From: Scytonema millei VB511283
GTDB taxonomy: Bacteria > Cyanobacteriota > Cyanobacteriia > Cyanobacteriales > Chroococcidiopsidaceae
Length of the DNA: 64,000 nucleotides
Reading direction: 5' to 3'
Assembly (NCBI RefSeq): GCF_000817735.3
Contig: NZ_JTJC03000001.1
Span: 1,479,635-1,543,634 of the forward strand
The first letter of the stretch is position 1. Each line of letters begins with the position of its first letter. A program made the position numbers and the translations under genes. The notes under the pieces are model-generated. The model was not told where the DNA came from and did no database searches. It worked only from the letters and a program-made list of their open reading frames with translations. Below are positions 9,487 to 18,642 of the stretch, piece by piece.

Positions 9487-10368
9487 TCATTTTCTAAATC
9501 TGAAATAGTCTACTCTAATGAATTCTGGTATCGATCTCACCTCTTGTCCAGAACCCAAAACTAGAGTATATCCTCGATTTGTCACCCAATAAAGCTTACC
9601 ACGTTTGGGATAATCTCCCAGTAGGTATGTATCATCTATAGCGGGGTCGAAAGCATCATACTCTAACATTAACTCCTCGACAAAATCCCAAATATTGCCA
9701 ATTTCTTGTACCGTAACTTTGCGGCGACTTGACCAAAAGTATGCTACTTGTTCGGCTTCGCGATCGTCTGGATAAGGATGCAAAATATATTTTTGAGTCG
9801 GCAAGTCTTGAGCATCATCCTCATCGTCTTCATACTCCTGTCCTTCAAAATGCTCGATTAATTTGCCACCTTCAAACAGGTTATAGCCAACTGTTGCACT
9901 AGTGTCGCTGACACCCAATTCTATGACTGGCTGTCCCAATCTTGCCGAAAATGCTGCTAGCTCGCTCCGTTCTGTAAGTGTTGACTCTGAAGGTGGTTTA
10001 GAAACAATCGACCAATTATGACCGACCAGTTGATAAGCAAATGCAAAAGAACCTCGCACCTCAATTTGAGTACCGAGAACATCGCAACGCGACTCTACAG
10101 CTTTTTCTGCTAAAACAGCCGAGAGCCGAGCTAAAGGCACTCTAGCTAGTACAATCCAAGAATTGCGATCGATTGATTCTATACCTCGCCTTTGCGACCA
10201 CGGGCGAAGAAAATCTTCCTCGAATTGTGCCTCGAATTCGCGCTTCCATTGCTCGTCCATACTAAAGTTTTCTTGCAATTGAGATGCATATATATTGCTG
10301 CTATGAAAACTATCGTAGCTGATGTATAAACTGAGAATAAGGACAAGTTGCCAAAAGAGAATTTTCAC
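9487..10368 (-). CDS. Exported protein of unknown function
   Basis: I do not recognise this 293-residue protein. It begins MKILFWQLVLILSLYISY, a plausible signal peptide or single anchor, so it probably acts outside the cytoplasm. The rest is soluble and acidic, with an Asp/Glu cluster EYEDDEDDAQDL near residue 180 and many Trp/Tyr residues. There are no repeats and no cysteine pairs. It stands upstream of the sugar importer in the same direction, but about 400 bases away, so a shared transcript is unlikely. Base composition is like its neighbours. Confidence 0.7.
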   Translation of the reverse strand: MKILFWQLVLILSLYISYDSFHSSNIYASQLQENFSMDEQWKREFEAQFEEDFLRPWSQRRGIESIDRNSWIVLARVPLARLSAVLAEKAVESRCDVLGTQIEVRGSFAFAYQLVGHNWSIVSKPPSESTLTERSELAAFSARLGQPVIELGVSDTSATVGYNLFEGGKLIEHFEGQEYEDDEDDAQDLPTQKYILHPYPDDREAEQVAYFWSSRRKVTVQEIGNIWDFVEELMLEYDAFDPAIDDTYLLGDYPKRGKLYWVTNRGYTLVLGSGQEVRSIPEFIRVDYFRFRK

Positions 10369-10434
10369 GTTGAATCCACGTTTAAATAAGCCTTTATTTA
10401 ACTTGCCATTTTTTGAACCAATAGCTCAAAAGAA

Positions 10435-11388
10435 TTATTTCTCGTACTGCTCGTAAGCCGCAACAATTCTTTGTACTAAAGGATTGCGAACGACATCTTT
10501 TTGAGAAAACTCACAAAAAGCAATTCCTTCGAGATGTTGCAGAATCTTTAACGCCACTGTTAAACCCGATTGTTGTTGCAAAGGTAAGTCAGTTTGAGTC
10601 ATGTCCCCAGTCACAACCATGCGCGAACGGAATCCCAACCGCGTCAACACCATTTTCATCTGGGCTGGTGTCGTGTTCTGCGCCTCATCTACAATTACAA
10701 AAGCATTATTCAGCGTGCGACCCCGCATATATGCTAGAGGAGCTACTTCAATGACTCCCCGTTCCATTAGGTTAGCCATTTTTTCTTGGTCGATAAACTC
10801 ATACAATGCGTCGTACAGGGGACGGAGAAACGGATCGACTTTTTGTTGCAAATCCCCTGGTAAAAAGCCCAGTTTTTCCCCAGCTTCCACGGCTGGACGA
10901 GTTAAAATTAACCGTTCGTACTGATTTGCTAACAAAGCTTGGGCGGCAATTACCACTGCTAAATAAGTCTTACCAGTACCAGCAGGACCAGAGCAAAATG
11001 TCAAGTCATGGCTGCGAATGTATTGAATATACTGACGCTGGCGAAAAGTTTTTGCCCTGACTTCATCGCCGCGACGGGTACGAGCGAGAACATCTCGCTG
11101 TAATTCTTGCAGTTCGCCTTGGCGATGGGTATCTAATGCTTGACGCGCCGTCAGGATATCTGCATTTGAGATACTCTTACCCTGACTCCAAAGGTCTTCG
11201 AGCGATCGCACTAACTGCTGACTCAGCTCAATTTGTTTTTCCGTGCCGTAAATATATAACTCTTGCCCGCGCAACACAACTGTAGCACCTGTGAGTCGCG
11301 CCAGGGTTTTCAAATTTTCTTCATTTTCTCCAGCTAAAGCGATCGCGCCAGCTTGAGTTGGTAGCGCGATCGTTAAAGGCTCTGCCAT
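10435..11388 (-). CDS. phoH: PhoH family ATPase
   Basis: The 317-residue protein is a PhoH-type P-loop ATPase of the superfamily 1 helicase-like class. The N-terminal 100 residues form a small nucleic-acid-binding-like region. The ATPase part shows Walker A GPAGTGKTYLAV at about residue 137, RPAVEAGEKLGFLPG, Walker B AFVIVDEAQNTTPAQMK near residue 230, and VVTGDMTQTDLP. Relatives are phosphate-starvation-induced or linked to RNA metabolism (PhoH/YbeZ with the RNase YbeY). It is last in the conserved cyanobacterial order ffh-rpsP-KH-phoH, consistent with a ribosome or RNA role. Function beyond ATP hydrolysis is not established. Confidence 0.92.
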   Translation of the reverse strand: MAEPLTIALPTQAGAIALAGENEENLKTLARLTGATVVLRGQELYIYGTEKQIELSQQLVRSLEDLWSQGKSISNADILTARQALDTHRQGELQELQRDVLARTRRGDEVRAKTFRQRQYIQYIRSHDLTFCSGPAGTGKTYLAVVIAAQALLANQYERLILTRPAVEAGEKLGFLPGDLQQKVDPFLRPLYDALYEFIDQEKMANLMERGVIEVAPLAYMRGRTLNNAFVIVDEAQNTTPAQMKMVLTRLGFRSRMVVTGDMTQTDLPLQQQSGLTVALKILQHLEGIAFCEFSQKDVVRNPLVQRIVAAYEQYEK

Positions 11389-11505
11389 ACCAGTTTTCTA
11401 TTTGTCATTGGTCGTACCCTATGGGAAGGGCTTCGCCCTACGCCATCAGTCATTTGTTCTTTCTAGCTTACTAGTTACAAACGAGCGGTAACCATCAACC
11501 AACGA

Positions 11506-11955
11506 CTAATGAGAACGAGGTTTTTGCACGGGTTTGGGACTCTCACCTCGCTGTTCCCTCAATTTTGGCGCAGATGAACGGTCTGATGAACGTCCGGTTT
11601 CTTCCCCACTCGTCGCACCATTAAAAGCTTGGCTACCGTAAATATCCAGATATACTGAATGCCCTGACATAGCAGCAGCAGCAGTAATAACCGTGCGAAT
11701 ATTTTGAATATTGCGTCCGCCGCGACCAAAAACTCGCCCCTTGTCTTCACCTTCAAAGGCGACTCTAAGCCAAACCTTCGCCGTACTGGGGAAGAACTCG
11801 CAATCCACGCTTAGTGAGTTGGGAGACTCCAAAAACGGCTGAATCAGAAATTGCGCTAGTTTAGCGTAATCTGGTTGTCGATCTGAACTTATAGTGCGAT
11901 CGCCCTTATGAGTTGGTTGATTGGCTGGCTGCGGTATTGAGCTGTTCAAAGACAT
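11506..11955 (-). CDS. KH-domain RNA-binding protein (KhpA-like)
   Basis: The product binds RNA through a single KH domain. The core [20 protein letters not shown] contains the GxxG loop, preceded by a beta strand [10 protein letters not shown] choose the ATG at 11955, giving 149 residues beginning [13 protein letters not shown] at 12000 would only add residues from within the rpsP frame. Even so the gene overlaps the rpsP 3' end by 50 bases in another frame, suggesting translational coupling. The C-terminal 40 residues are low-complexity and basic ([23 protein letters not shown]), probably disordered. Proteins of this family act as RNA chaperones. Confidence 0.85.
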   Translation of the reverse strand: MSLNSSIPQPANQPTHKGDRTISSDRQPDYAKLAQFLIQPFLESPNSLSVDCEFFPSTAKVWLRVAFEGEDKGRVFGRGGRNIQNIRTVITAAAAMSGHSVYLDIYGSQAFNGATSGEETGRSSDRSSAPKLREQRGESPKPVQKPRSH

Positions 11956-12178
11956 TAGCTTTTTGTAAAATGTGACGCACGGTATCAGTAGGTTGAGCAC
12001 CTTGTTGGAGCCGCCTTACGATTCCTGGCACATCTAGTTTAGTTTCGTCAGTTCTGGGGTTGTAGAATCCCAGCTCTTCCAAAGCACGACCTTCGCGCCG
12101 AGCGCTGCTTTTTATCGCCACAATGCGGTAACTTGCTTCCCGTTTTTTACCGTATCGCTTCAATCGCAGTTTGATCAT
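11906..12178 (-). CDS. rpsP: 30S ribosomal protein S16
   Basis: This 90-residue protein is bacterial S16 (bS16), an early-assembling component of the small ribosomal subunit that binds 16S rRNA. The N-terminus [20 protein letters not shown] and the central [11 protein letters not shown] are diagnostic. The conserved part ends near LQKANV, and the last 15 residues are a variable tail. It follows ffh on the same strand and precedes the KH and phoH genes, the usual cyanobacterial order. The tail overlaps the KH gene start. Confidence 0.97.
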   Translation of the reverse strand: MIKLRLKRYGKKREASYRIVAIKSSARREGRALEELGFYNPRTDETKLDVPGIVRRLQQGAQPTDTVRHILQKANVFEQLNTAASQSTNS

Positions 12179-12308
12179 ACTGGGGTTAACTTCTCCTGTA
12201 GGCGGCTAATAGATTGTATTCACTGAATAGATCATCATATCACAGTTGACAGTGACTAGTGGCTGGTGGCTGGTGACTAGATTCTTCAAGCCACTAGCCA
12301 CCAGCCAC

Positions 12309-13772
12309 TCACAGAGTTCCAAATCCTTTTTTCTTCTTTTCTTTCTTCTTTTTCTTAGCAGGTGCGCCGCCAGCGTAGCCCCGCCAACCAGGGGGAGTAG
12401 GACGACTACCAGCAGCATAGGGATCGCCCATACCGCCGCCACCACCGAACAGATTAGGCATACCTGGGAAGCCCCCGCCTTGACCCATCTGCTGCATCAT
12501 GGCTCGCATTCTCTGAAAGTCGCTCACCAGTTTGCTCACGTCGCTTTCTTTATAACCAGAACCTCTAGCAATCCGGCGGCGACGGCTGGGGGAACTAGAT
12601 AATAGATCGGGGTCTTTACGTTCCTGCTTTGTCATGGAATTGATCATCGCTTCGCAGCGCTTGAGCTGGGTTTCACCCTGCTTCAGCTGGTCGTCCGACA
12701 TCTTATTCATGCCAGGAATTAGCTTCATGATGCCACCTAAAGAACCCATGTTCTTCAGCAGCCGCATTTGCTTCAGAAAGTCGGTGAAGTCAAATTTTGC
12801 CGAGAGAATTTTCTCTTGCATTTTCTCAGCATCGGCAAGGTCAAATTCTTCTTGGGCTTTTTCTACGAGCGTCAGCACGTCGCCCATACCTAAAATGCGC
12901 GATGCCATGCGATCGGGGTAAAAGGGTTGTAGTGCTTCTACTTTTTCCCCGACACCGACGAACTTAATCGGCTGTCCCGAGATTCGTCGTACTGAAAGCG
13001 CTGCTCCACCTCGGCTGTCACCGTCCAGCTTGGTAAGAATTGCCCCAGTAATACCGACTTGTTCGTGGAAAGTGCGGGTGAGATTGGCTGCTTCTTGACC
13101 CGTCATCGCATCCACTACCAACAGCGTTTCGTGGGGTTGCACGGCTTCTTTAACACGAATCAACTCCGCCATCATGTCTTGGTCAATTTGTAGGCGACCA
13201 GCGGTATCGATAATAACTGTATCTACCCCTTGTGCTTTGGCTTGTTCGACACCTTGTCGCGCAATCTCTACGGGGTCGGCATTACTACCCATTTCAAACA
13301 CGGGTACGTCAATTTGCTTACCTAGCGTCACCAACTGATCGATCGCCGCAGGGCGATACACGTCTGTCGCTACCATCAAGCAACTCCGGTCTTGCTTGCG
13401 TAGATGTAATGCTAATTTAGCCGTAGCGGTAGTTTTTCCCGTCCCTTGCAAACCTGCCATCAAAACAACGGTAGGGGCTGTGTTTGCCTGTGCTAGGGGA
13501 ACGTTGGTTTCCCCCATCACTTCTACCAGTTCGTCATAAACAACTTTGATGAACTGCTGGTCGGGTCTAACCCCAGAAAGTACCTCGGCTCCTTGTGCCT
13601 TGGTTTCTACTTCAGCAATAAAATCTTTGACTACCTGCAAATTGACATCCGCCTCCAATAAGGCACGGCGTACTTCCCGCAATGCCTCTTGAATATTGGC
13701 ATGGGAAATCTTATCTTGTCCCCGCAGCTTTTTCCAGGCAGATTCTAGGCGATCGGCAAGTGCATCAAACAT
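12309..13772 (-). CDS. ffh: Signal recognition particle protein Ffh
   Basis: The 487-residue GTPase is the protein subunit of the signal recognition particle. With 4.5S RNA it captures signal sequences on ribosomes and docks to FtsY at the membrane. Domains in order are the helical N domain (residues 1-90), the G domain with P-loop GLQGTGKTTATAKLA (about 109-123), DTAGRLQ and TKLDGD, and the Met-rich M domain from about residue 300 with GSLGGIMKLIPGM. The C-terminus carries a Gly-rich stretch and a lysine-rich tail ending KKKGFGTL, as in cyanobacterial relatives. It leads the ffh-rpsP-KH-phoH cluster; a 130-base gap with a small inverted repeat separates it from rpsP. Confidence 0.97.
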   Translation of the reverse strand: MFDALADRLESAWKKLRGQDKISHANIQEALREVRRALLEADVNLQVVKDFIAEVETKAQGAEVLSGVRPDQQFIKVVYDELVEVMGETNVPLAQANTAPTVVLMAGLQGTGKTTATAKLALHLRKQDRSCLMVATDVYRPAAIDQLVTLGKQIDVPVFEMGSNADPVEIARQGVEQAKAQGVDTVIIDTAGRLQIDQDMMAELIRVKEAVQPHETLLVVDAMTGQEAANLTRTFHEQVGITGAILTKLDGDSRGGAALSVRRISGQPIKFVGVGEKVEALQPFYPDRMASRILGMGDVLTLVEKAQEEFDLADAEKMQEKILSAKFDFTDFLKQMRLLKNMGSLGGIMKLIPGMNKMSDDQLKQGETQLKRCEAMINSMTKQERKDPDLLSSSPSRRRRIARGSGYKESDVSKLVSDFQRMRAMMQQMGQGGGFPGMPNLFGGGGGMGDPYAAGSRPTPPGWRGYAGGAPAKKKKKEKKKKGFGTL

Positions 13773-14104
13773 ATTTCATCAAGTAAAACGGCGATCGGAT
13801 TTTGGGAAAGCAAATTTTGCCCACTATTCCCATTATGAGGGATAAGAGGTAAGGGATAGGGGTAAGGGATGAAAGGTTGACAGTTAATGGTTGGTAGTTG
13901 GTAGTTGGTAGATGCTCCCTCCACTCCCTCAGCTTCCTGAGCCGCTCTTATTCCTCACTCCTCGCTCCTCGCTCCTCATGACTCGCTTTTCTGAGAATTA
14001 TGTTAATAAATATTAAAAATAGCTATTTTGTATTTTTAGATACAGAATTGCTTGCTATAGTAAAAAAGTGAAAGTAAACAGAAAAATATAAAGAGGAATC
14101 AATT
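13773..14104. other. Divergent spacer between ffh and the small gene
   Basis: The left part holds the ffh promoter region. The middle (about 13860-13985) is a patch of short direct repeats (GTAGTTGGTAGTTGGTAG and CTCCTCGCTCCTCGCTCCTC types). The right part is AT-rich and presumably contains the promoter of the small gene at 14105. No further gene is seen. Confidence 0.5.
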
Positions 14105-14302
14105 ATGTCTACTCAAGAACAAGCTCGGGCGTTGATGATGCGTCACCACCACGTAGTCAAAAACCGTCAGCAATCGATGTTGAACCGTGCAGCAGCTGAA
14201 ATTGGTTTTGAAGGTACGACAGAATATTGGAATCATATTCAAGGCAAACCTCACCCCACCTTCTCGGCTAACTACGATCGCAGTGGTTCTTCTATGAGCT
14301 AG
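14105..14302 (+). CDS. Small conserved cyanobacterial protein, unknown function
   Basis: This 65-residue reading frame is likely real. AGAGGA precedes the ATG at correct spacing, a strong terminator hairpin follows at 14351, and the protein is compact with no low complexity. It is basic and His-rich near the start (MMRHHHVVKNRQQSM), followed by a probable helix (LNRAAAEIGFEG) and an aromatic motif TEYWNHIQGKPHPTF. There is no signal peptide or membrane segment, so it is likely cytoplasmic. I believe similar short proteins occur in other cyanobacteria, but I cannot name a family. It is transcribed alone. Confidence 0.8.
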   Translation: MSTQEQARALMMRHHHVVKNRQQSMLNRAAAEIGFEGTTEYWNHIQGKPHPTFSANYDRSGSSMS

Positions 14303-14713
14303 ATGGCGATTTTGATGTGAAGAAAGTTTGCTAAAGTTTGTTAAATAACGTAAAGCTCCCCTCAAAATTGCGATCGCAGTTTTGAGGGGAGCTAAAATTT
14401 TGCAGTGGAGTACAGATACTGAGAATAACTATACAGAGAATTGCTCAGTCAAGATTGAGTAGTAGACCCGCTGCCGATACTAAATATTCTAGTAACGAAC
14501 AAGGTTTTACTTCTCCAAAGCGCTAAAGTCACTATAAAATTACTTCTCACGATAGATGATAGAGTTTTCGTAATTAACATATTTTAACAATTGCCCGCAA
14601 AAAGATAGTTGGTTGGCATGTTATCTCGCTGAAAAACGACAGGAGCCAAAAGCAAAACCAACTCGTGCATAGATGCGCTCGCAATTTGAAAAATATAGAA
14701 CTCCGTAAACCTT
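14303..14713. other. Spacer with terminator, upstream region of amylase gene
   Basis: After the terminator hairpin listed at 14351, the remaining roughly 310 bases are AT-rich. They must hold the amylase promoter. No gene or other structure is recognised. Confidence 0.4.
14351..14400 (+). terminator. Rho-independent terminator after the small gene
   Basis: AAGCTCCCCTCAAAA and TTTTGAGGGGAGCTT form a 15-pair stem around the loop TTGCGATCGCAG, which itself contains a HIP1 octamer, followed by AAAATTTTG. It sits 50 bases after the stop of the 65-residue gene. Confidence 0.8.
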
Positions 14714-16642
14714 ATGGAAGCACTTCCCACGGTTAAAGCTACTCCTGCTCAACACGAACTGACCGATCCAAAAGTAGAAATAGATACTTTAATTACAGCA
14801 CCACAACAAGAAACTGAGATCGATCTAGAGTTTCTTTACACCAGGGATATCGAATTTCGTCAAGAAACAATTTACTTTGTGGTAGTCGATCGCTTTTATG
14901 ATGGCGATCCAAATAATAGCGAAGGCCCCAACCCAGAACTATACGATCCCAATGCTCAAGAATGGGGGAAGTATTGGGGTGGTGACTTACAAGGAATTAT
15001 TGATAAGCTCGATTATCTTAAAGATATGGGAGTGACAGCAATTTGGCTGACTCCTTTATTCGAGCAAATTGAAGATTTATTTATCGAAAGTGCGGCAATT
15101 CACGGTTACTGGACGAAAGACTTCAAACGCTTGAATCCGCGATTCATCGGTCAAGATGAAAACCCATCTCTAAACGAAACTCAAGAGATAAGAAATACAA
15201 CATTCGATCGCTTGATTGACGAGTTGCACAAGCGCAAAATGAAGTTAATTCTCGATATTGTCTGCAACCACAGTAGCCCTGACATTAGCGGAGTCAAGGG
15301 AGAATTATATGATGATGGCGTAAAAATTGCTGACTTTAACGATGATAAAGATCATTGGTATCACCATTACGGTGAAGTGTCAAATTGGGAAGATGAATGG
15401 CAAGTACAGAACTGCGAACTTTCCGGTTTAGCCACATTTAACGAGAACAACAACGACTATCGTAATTACATCAAATTGGCAATTAAGCAGTGGCTAGATC
15501 GAGGCGTAGATGCCTTGCGAGTAGATACAGTCAAGCATATGCCAATTTGGTTTTGGCAAGAGTTTATCGCCGATATTCAAGCCCATAGACCAGATGTGTT
15601 TGTCTTTGGTGAATGGATTTTCAGCCATCCACTCGACGATCGCTCGGTAGAGTTTGCCAACTGTTCGGGTATGTCCATGCTCGATTTTGGTCTATGTGTA
15701 GCAATTCGAGGCGCTTTGGCACAAGGCGCTGAGGGTGGATTTCAACTAATCCAAGATGTGTTCGATCTCGATTACCGCTATAACGGGGCAACAGAGTTAG
15801 TCACGTTCATTGACAACCACGATATGCCGCGTTTTCAGTCGCTTAATGCCGACCCTGAAATGCTACGAGTGGCGATCGCTCTAATCATGACATCTCGTGG
15901 TATCCCTTGCATCTACTACGGTACAGAACAGTATCTTCACGACGATACAAACGGCGGAAACGATCCCTACAACCGACCGATGATGACAAGTTGGGACAAC
16001 GATACTGAAATCTACCGTCATATTCGCTTGCTTTCTGGCTTGCGACGACTCAACCCAGCCGTATCGGTTGGTAGCCATCAGCAGCGATATATTACCCCAG
16101 ATGTCTACTGCTATGTCAGAAGATATGGTGAGTGTAGCTGCTTTGTTGCCATGACTCGGGGTGAAGCCGTCACGATTGATACGGTCATGACAGACTTACC
16201 AGATGGCGAGCATACATGCGTGTTAACGCGGCGCAAATTTACAGTGGAGAACGGCGAGATCCGCAATTTAGAACTGGGATCGAGAGATGTCATTGTTCTC
16301 AGCCATATTGGGGAAAGGGCAAAAGCTAAAACTTTAGTTAGAGTGCAATTGAATGGGGTCAACACTCAACTCGGTGAGAGAATTGTGGTGATGGGCGATT
16401 GTCCAGAACTAGGAAACTGGGATATTGGCAAGGCTTACCCCCTAGAGTACATCAATGCCAATACTTGGTTTGCTGAAATTCCCTTCGAGGAGAGTGCTGG
16501 TAAGCTAATTACTTACAAATATGCCATCTTGCGAGAAGGGCGATCGCCATTGCGAGAAAATATCGTGGCGCGGCGCTGGGTTGTCGCCAGCGAAGGGACG
16601 GTTAAGTGGCGAGATCTCTGGGCATCTGGGAGAGAATCGTAG
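14714..16642 (+). CDS. Cytoplasmic alpha-amylase family protein (GH13) with starch-binding domain
   Basis: The 642-residue enzyme is a GH13 glycoside hydrolase or transglycosylase acting on alpha-1,4-glucans such as glycogen. The catalytic barrel spans residues 45-510. The conserved regions are visible: LDIVCNHSS; GVDALRVDTVKHM with the nucleophile Asp; VFGEWIF with the acid/base Glu; and FIDNHDMPRF with the third Asp. The order resembles cyclomaltodextrin glucanotransferase-like enzymes. A C-terminal CBM20-type starch-binding domain follows from about residue 540 (RVQLNGVNTQLGERIVVMGDCPELGNWD). There is no signal peptide, so it probably works on internal glycogen. It is transcribed alone. 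Confidence 0.88.
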   Translation: MEALPTVKATPAQHELTDPKVEIDTLITAPQQETEIDLEFLYTRDIEFRQETIYFVVVDRFYDGDPNNSEGPNPELYDPNAQEWGKYWGGDLQGIIDKLDYLKDMGVTAIWLTPLFEQIEDLFIESAAIHGYWTKDFKRLNPRFIGQDENPSLNETQEIRNTTFDRLIDELHKRKMKLILDIVCNHSSPDISGVKGELYDDGVKIADFNDDKDHWYHHYGEVSNWEDEWQVQNCELSGLATFNENNNDYRNYIKLAIKQWLDRGVDALRVDTVKHMPIWFWQEFIADIQAHRPDVFVFGEWIFSHPLDDRSVEFANCSGMSMLDFGLCVAIRGALAQGAEGGFQLIQDVFDLDYRYNGATELVTFIDNHDMPRFQSLNADPEMLRVAIALIMTSRGIPCIYYGTEQYLHDDTNGGNDPYNRPMMTSWDNDTEIYRHIRLLSGLRRLNPAVSVGSHQQRYITPDVYCYVRRYGECSCFVAMTRGEAVTIDTVMTDLPDGEHTCVLTRRKFTVENGEIRNLELGSRDVIVLSHIGERAKAKTLVRVQLNGVNTQLGERIVVMGDCPELGNWDIGKAYPLEYINANTWFAEIPFEESAGKLITYKYAILREGRSPLRENIVARRWVVASEGTVKWRDLWASGRES

Positions 16643-17002
16643 AAAAGTCAAAAGTCAAAAGTTATGCATTTGTAGGAGCGGGTTTACCAGACATAATTTG
16701 CTAGAGTCTTAGTTATGCGCTCGACCCGCCCGTACATAGTCAAAAATCAAAATAGTCACCAAGCTTCGCGATCGCTCTCAGCCTAGTAACAGCACAATGG
16801 CGAACGGTTTCTCGCCTATTACCCATTACCAACAATCAACTTTCCCTTCCTAATTCAGGAAATTGCGAAGACTAGAGTTCGGTTTTACGCCTGTCGCTAG
16901 TGCCAAAATCTCGATACTCTCTTATTGAGTAGTCAAAGTGGAACTATCTAGGAAAGCGGAACGGAACGGAGAGTTGCTAGCTGTGAGAGGGGGCGATCGC
17001 TG
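16643..17002. other. Spacer with a GC-rich repeat upstream of the kinase gene
   Basis: The left part contains AAAGTC repeats and a GC-rich inverted element (listed separately). The right 250 bases are the upstream region of the plus-strand kinase gene, ending in a purine-rich GAGAGGGGG that may serve as its ribosome site. No gene is seen. Confidence 0.5.
16672..16735. repeat. Third copy of the GC-rich inverted element
   Basis: It starts GTAGGAGCGGGTTT, has TTGCTAGAGTCTTAG in the middle, and ends GACCCGCCCGTAC. The copy is diverged from the pair at 2408-2555 but has the same ends and length. Confidence 0.5.
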
Positions 17003-18607
17003 GTGCAAATGTGGACTTTACCAACTATAAGGGAAATTATTACCAAGAGCAGAGCGGATGAGATTGGCTGCTACACTCCAGAGTTGGAAACAGAAGCCAT
17101 TCGCCATACCAGTGCTGCATCTAAACGGCTCAAAGTCGTGAAAGAGTGGAGCGGAGCGATCGCCGCACTCGAACAGCTATTGTTAGATAGTCTTGGTTCC
17201 CCATTGTCAAACTCTTTAGGATTTAAAGGCGATCGAGGCATCGTTTTAGCTGGTCCAGCACCAATTTTGAGTCAAAAGGAGTTGCTGGCTAACTTTCAAA
17301 CTGGAGTGTTTACCGCAGAGTGGCTGAAGTTATCTGGAGGAAGACCGTTTCAACTCCCGCCAGCTGCAACCAAGTCTGATGTAACCAAGTCTCAAGCAAA
17401 ATCCGATCCTTTACCTGTAGCAGTGGAAATCGATCCACCTGGTAGTACGACTATACCCTTGCTACCGGGAGATCCGCTAGCAAAGGAACAGTTTTGCTTG
17501 GTTTTGACAGATAGTTTTAGCTTAGTGATGGTTGCTGGGGTAGATGGCAATAACGACCCAGTATTTATGTTTGCGTTTGAACCGGAGATAGTTGCGCAGG
17601 CATGGCAGACGCTGCGGGCGCGAGTTGCTCTGACTAGCCCCCGATACCTACTACTGCAACTCGATGCGATCGCCCATAAATACGCTCCCGTTGCCCCAGA
17701 TTACCGGGTCGTGGCTCAATTTAGCCGTTTGTTGCTCAAGTATTTGCCAGAACCAGAAGAAGGACCAGGGGATAAGAAGACAAGGGAGACCTGGGAGACC
17801 AGGAGGACAAGGAGACCAGGAGACCAGGGGATAAGAGGAGAGGATATCGATTTCCCGACTCCCGACTCCCGACTCCCGACTCCCCATTCCCGTCCCGATT
17901 TAGAACTACTGCAAGCATTTGCCCACGAAGTTCGCACGCCTTTGACGACAATTCGCACGCTGATTCGCCTGTTATTGAAGCGACGAGACTTGTCTAGCGA
18001 TGTGCAAAAACGCTTAGAGGCGATCGAACACGAGTGTCGAGAACAAATCGATCGCATGGAGTTGATGTTTCAAGCGGCGGAACTGGAAACATCTGCTTCA
18101 GATAGCAACAATCATAATTATTTGATTGCCACATCTTTAGAACAGTTATTGCAGCAAAGTATTCCCCGCTGGCAAAACAGTGCGAAACGCCGCAACATGA
18201 CTTTAGATGTGATTTTGCCGCAGCAAATGCCAACAGTGATCAGCCATCCTAGTATGCTCGATCGGGTACTGACAGGATTAATCGAGAATTTTACTCGCAG
18301 CCTGCCCGCTGGCAGTCAAATTCAGGTGCAGGTCATTCCCGCTGGCGATCAACTCAAGCTACAGTTATTTTCGCAACTTCCAGGAGAAGACGACGAAGCG
18401 ACACAAAGTTTTTCTGTCACGTCGATTGGCAAATCTCTCGGTCAGTTACTGACATTTCAACCCGAAACAGGCTGTATTAGTCTCAATCTCAATGCTACTA
18501 AGCACCTATTTCAATCGATTGGTGGCAAATTGATCGTGCGTCAGAAACCACAACAAGGAGAAGTATTGACAGTGTTTCTTCCTTTATTTGGGAGTGGAGA
18601 GTTGTAG
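17003..18607 (+). CDS. Histidine-kinase-like protein with degenerate ATP-binding domain
   Basis: The 534-residue protein has an N-terminal sensor region with the segment EQFCLVLTDSFSLVMVAGVD and VFMFAFEPEIV near residues 168-200. An HisKA-type helix pair follows with an intact H-box, AHEVRTPLTT, and phosphoacceptor His308. The C-terminal domain is poorly conserved. An N-box-like LIENFTRSLPAG remains, but the G1 box (DxGxG) is replaced by LFSQLPGED and no GxGLGL G2 box is present, so ATP binding is doubtful. Residues about 253-297 are low-complexity and match intergenic repeats. The start is GTG at 17003 or ATG at 17009. It converges, 35 bases apart, with a second kinase-like gene having the opposite defect. 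Confidence 0.8.
   Translation: MQMWTLPTIREIITKSRADEIGCYTPELETEAIRHTSAASKRLKVVKEWSGAIAALEQLLLDSLGSPLSNSLGFKGDRGIVLAGPAPILSQKELLANFQTGVFTAEWLKLSGGRPFQLPPAATKSDVTKSQAKSDPLPVAVEIDPPGSTTIPLLPGDPLAKEQFCLVLTDSFSLVMVAGVDGNNDPVFMFAFEPEIVAQAWQTLRARVALTSPRYLLLQLDAIAHKYAPVAPDYRVVAQFSRLLLKYLPEPEEGPGDKKTRETWETRRTRRPGDQGIRGEDIDFPTPDSRLPTPHSRPDLELLQAFAHEVRTPLTTIRTLIRLLLKRRDLSSDVQKRLEAIEHECREQIDRMELMFQAAELETSASDSNNHNYLIATSLEQLLQQSIPRWQNSAKRRNMTLDVILPQQMPTVISHPSMLDRVLTGLIENFTRSLPAGSQIQVQVIPAGDQLKLQLFSQLPGEDDEATQSFSVTSIGKSLGQLLTFQPETGCISLNLNATKHLFQSIGGKLIVRQKPQQGEVLTVFLPLFGSGEL
17762..17895. repeat. Intergenic-type repeats inserted in frame in the kinase gene
   Basis: The purine-rich run GGAGACCAGGAGGACAAGG with variants is followed by four units of CCCGACTCC. 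Both are the repeat types that fill gaps elsewhere in the window (20080-20200, 26349-26385). Here they encode Arg/Thr/Gly-rich residues and then PTPDSRLPTPHSR, placed just before the dimerisation helix. Confidence 0.75.
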
Positions 18608-18642
18608 GCAAAAAATAATGCTGAGCCATTTGCCACCACACT

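Noticed and set aside
12206..12445. Minus-strand frame of 79 codons after ffh
   Set aside because: It overlaps the ffh 3' end in another frame and runs into repeat DNA.
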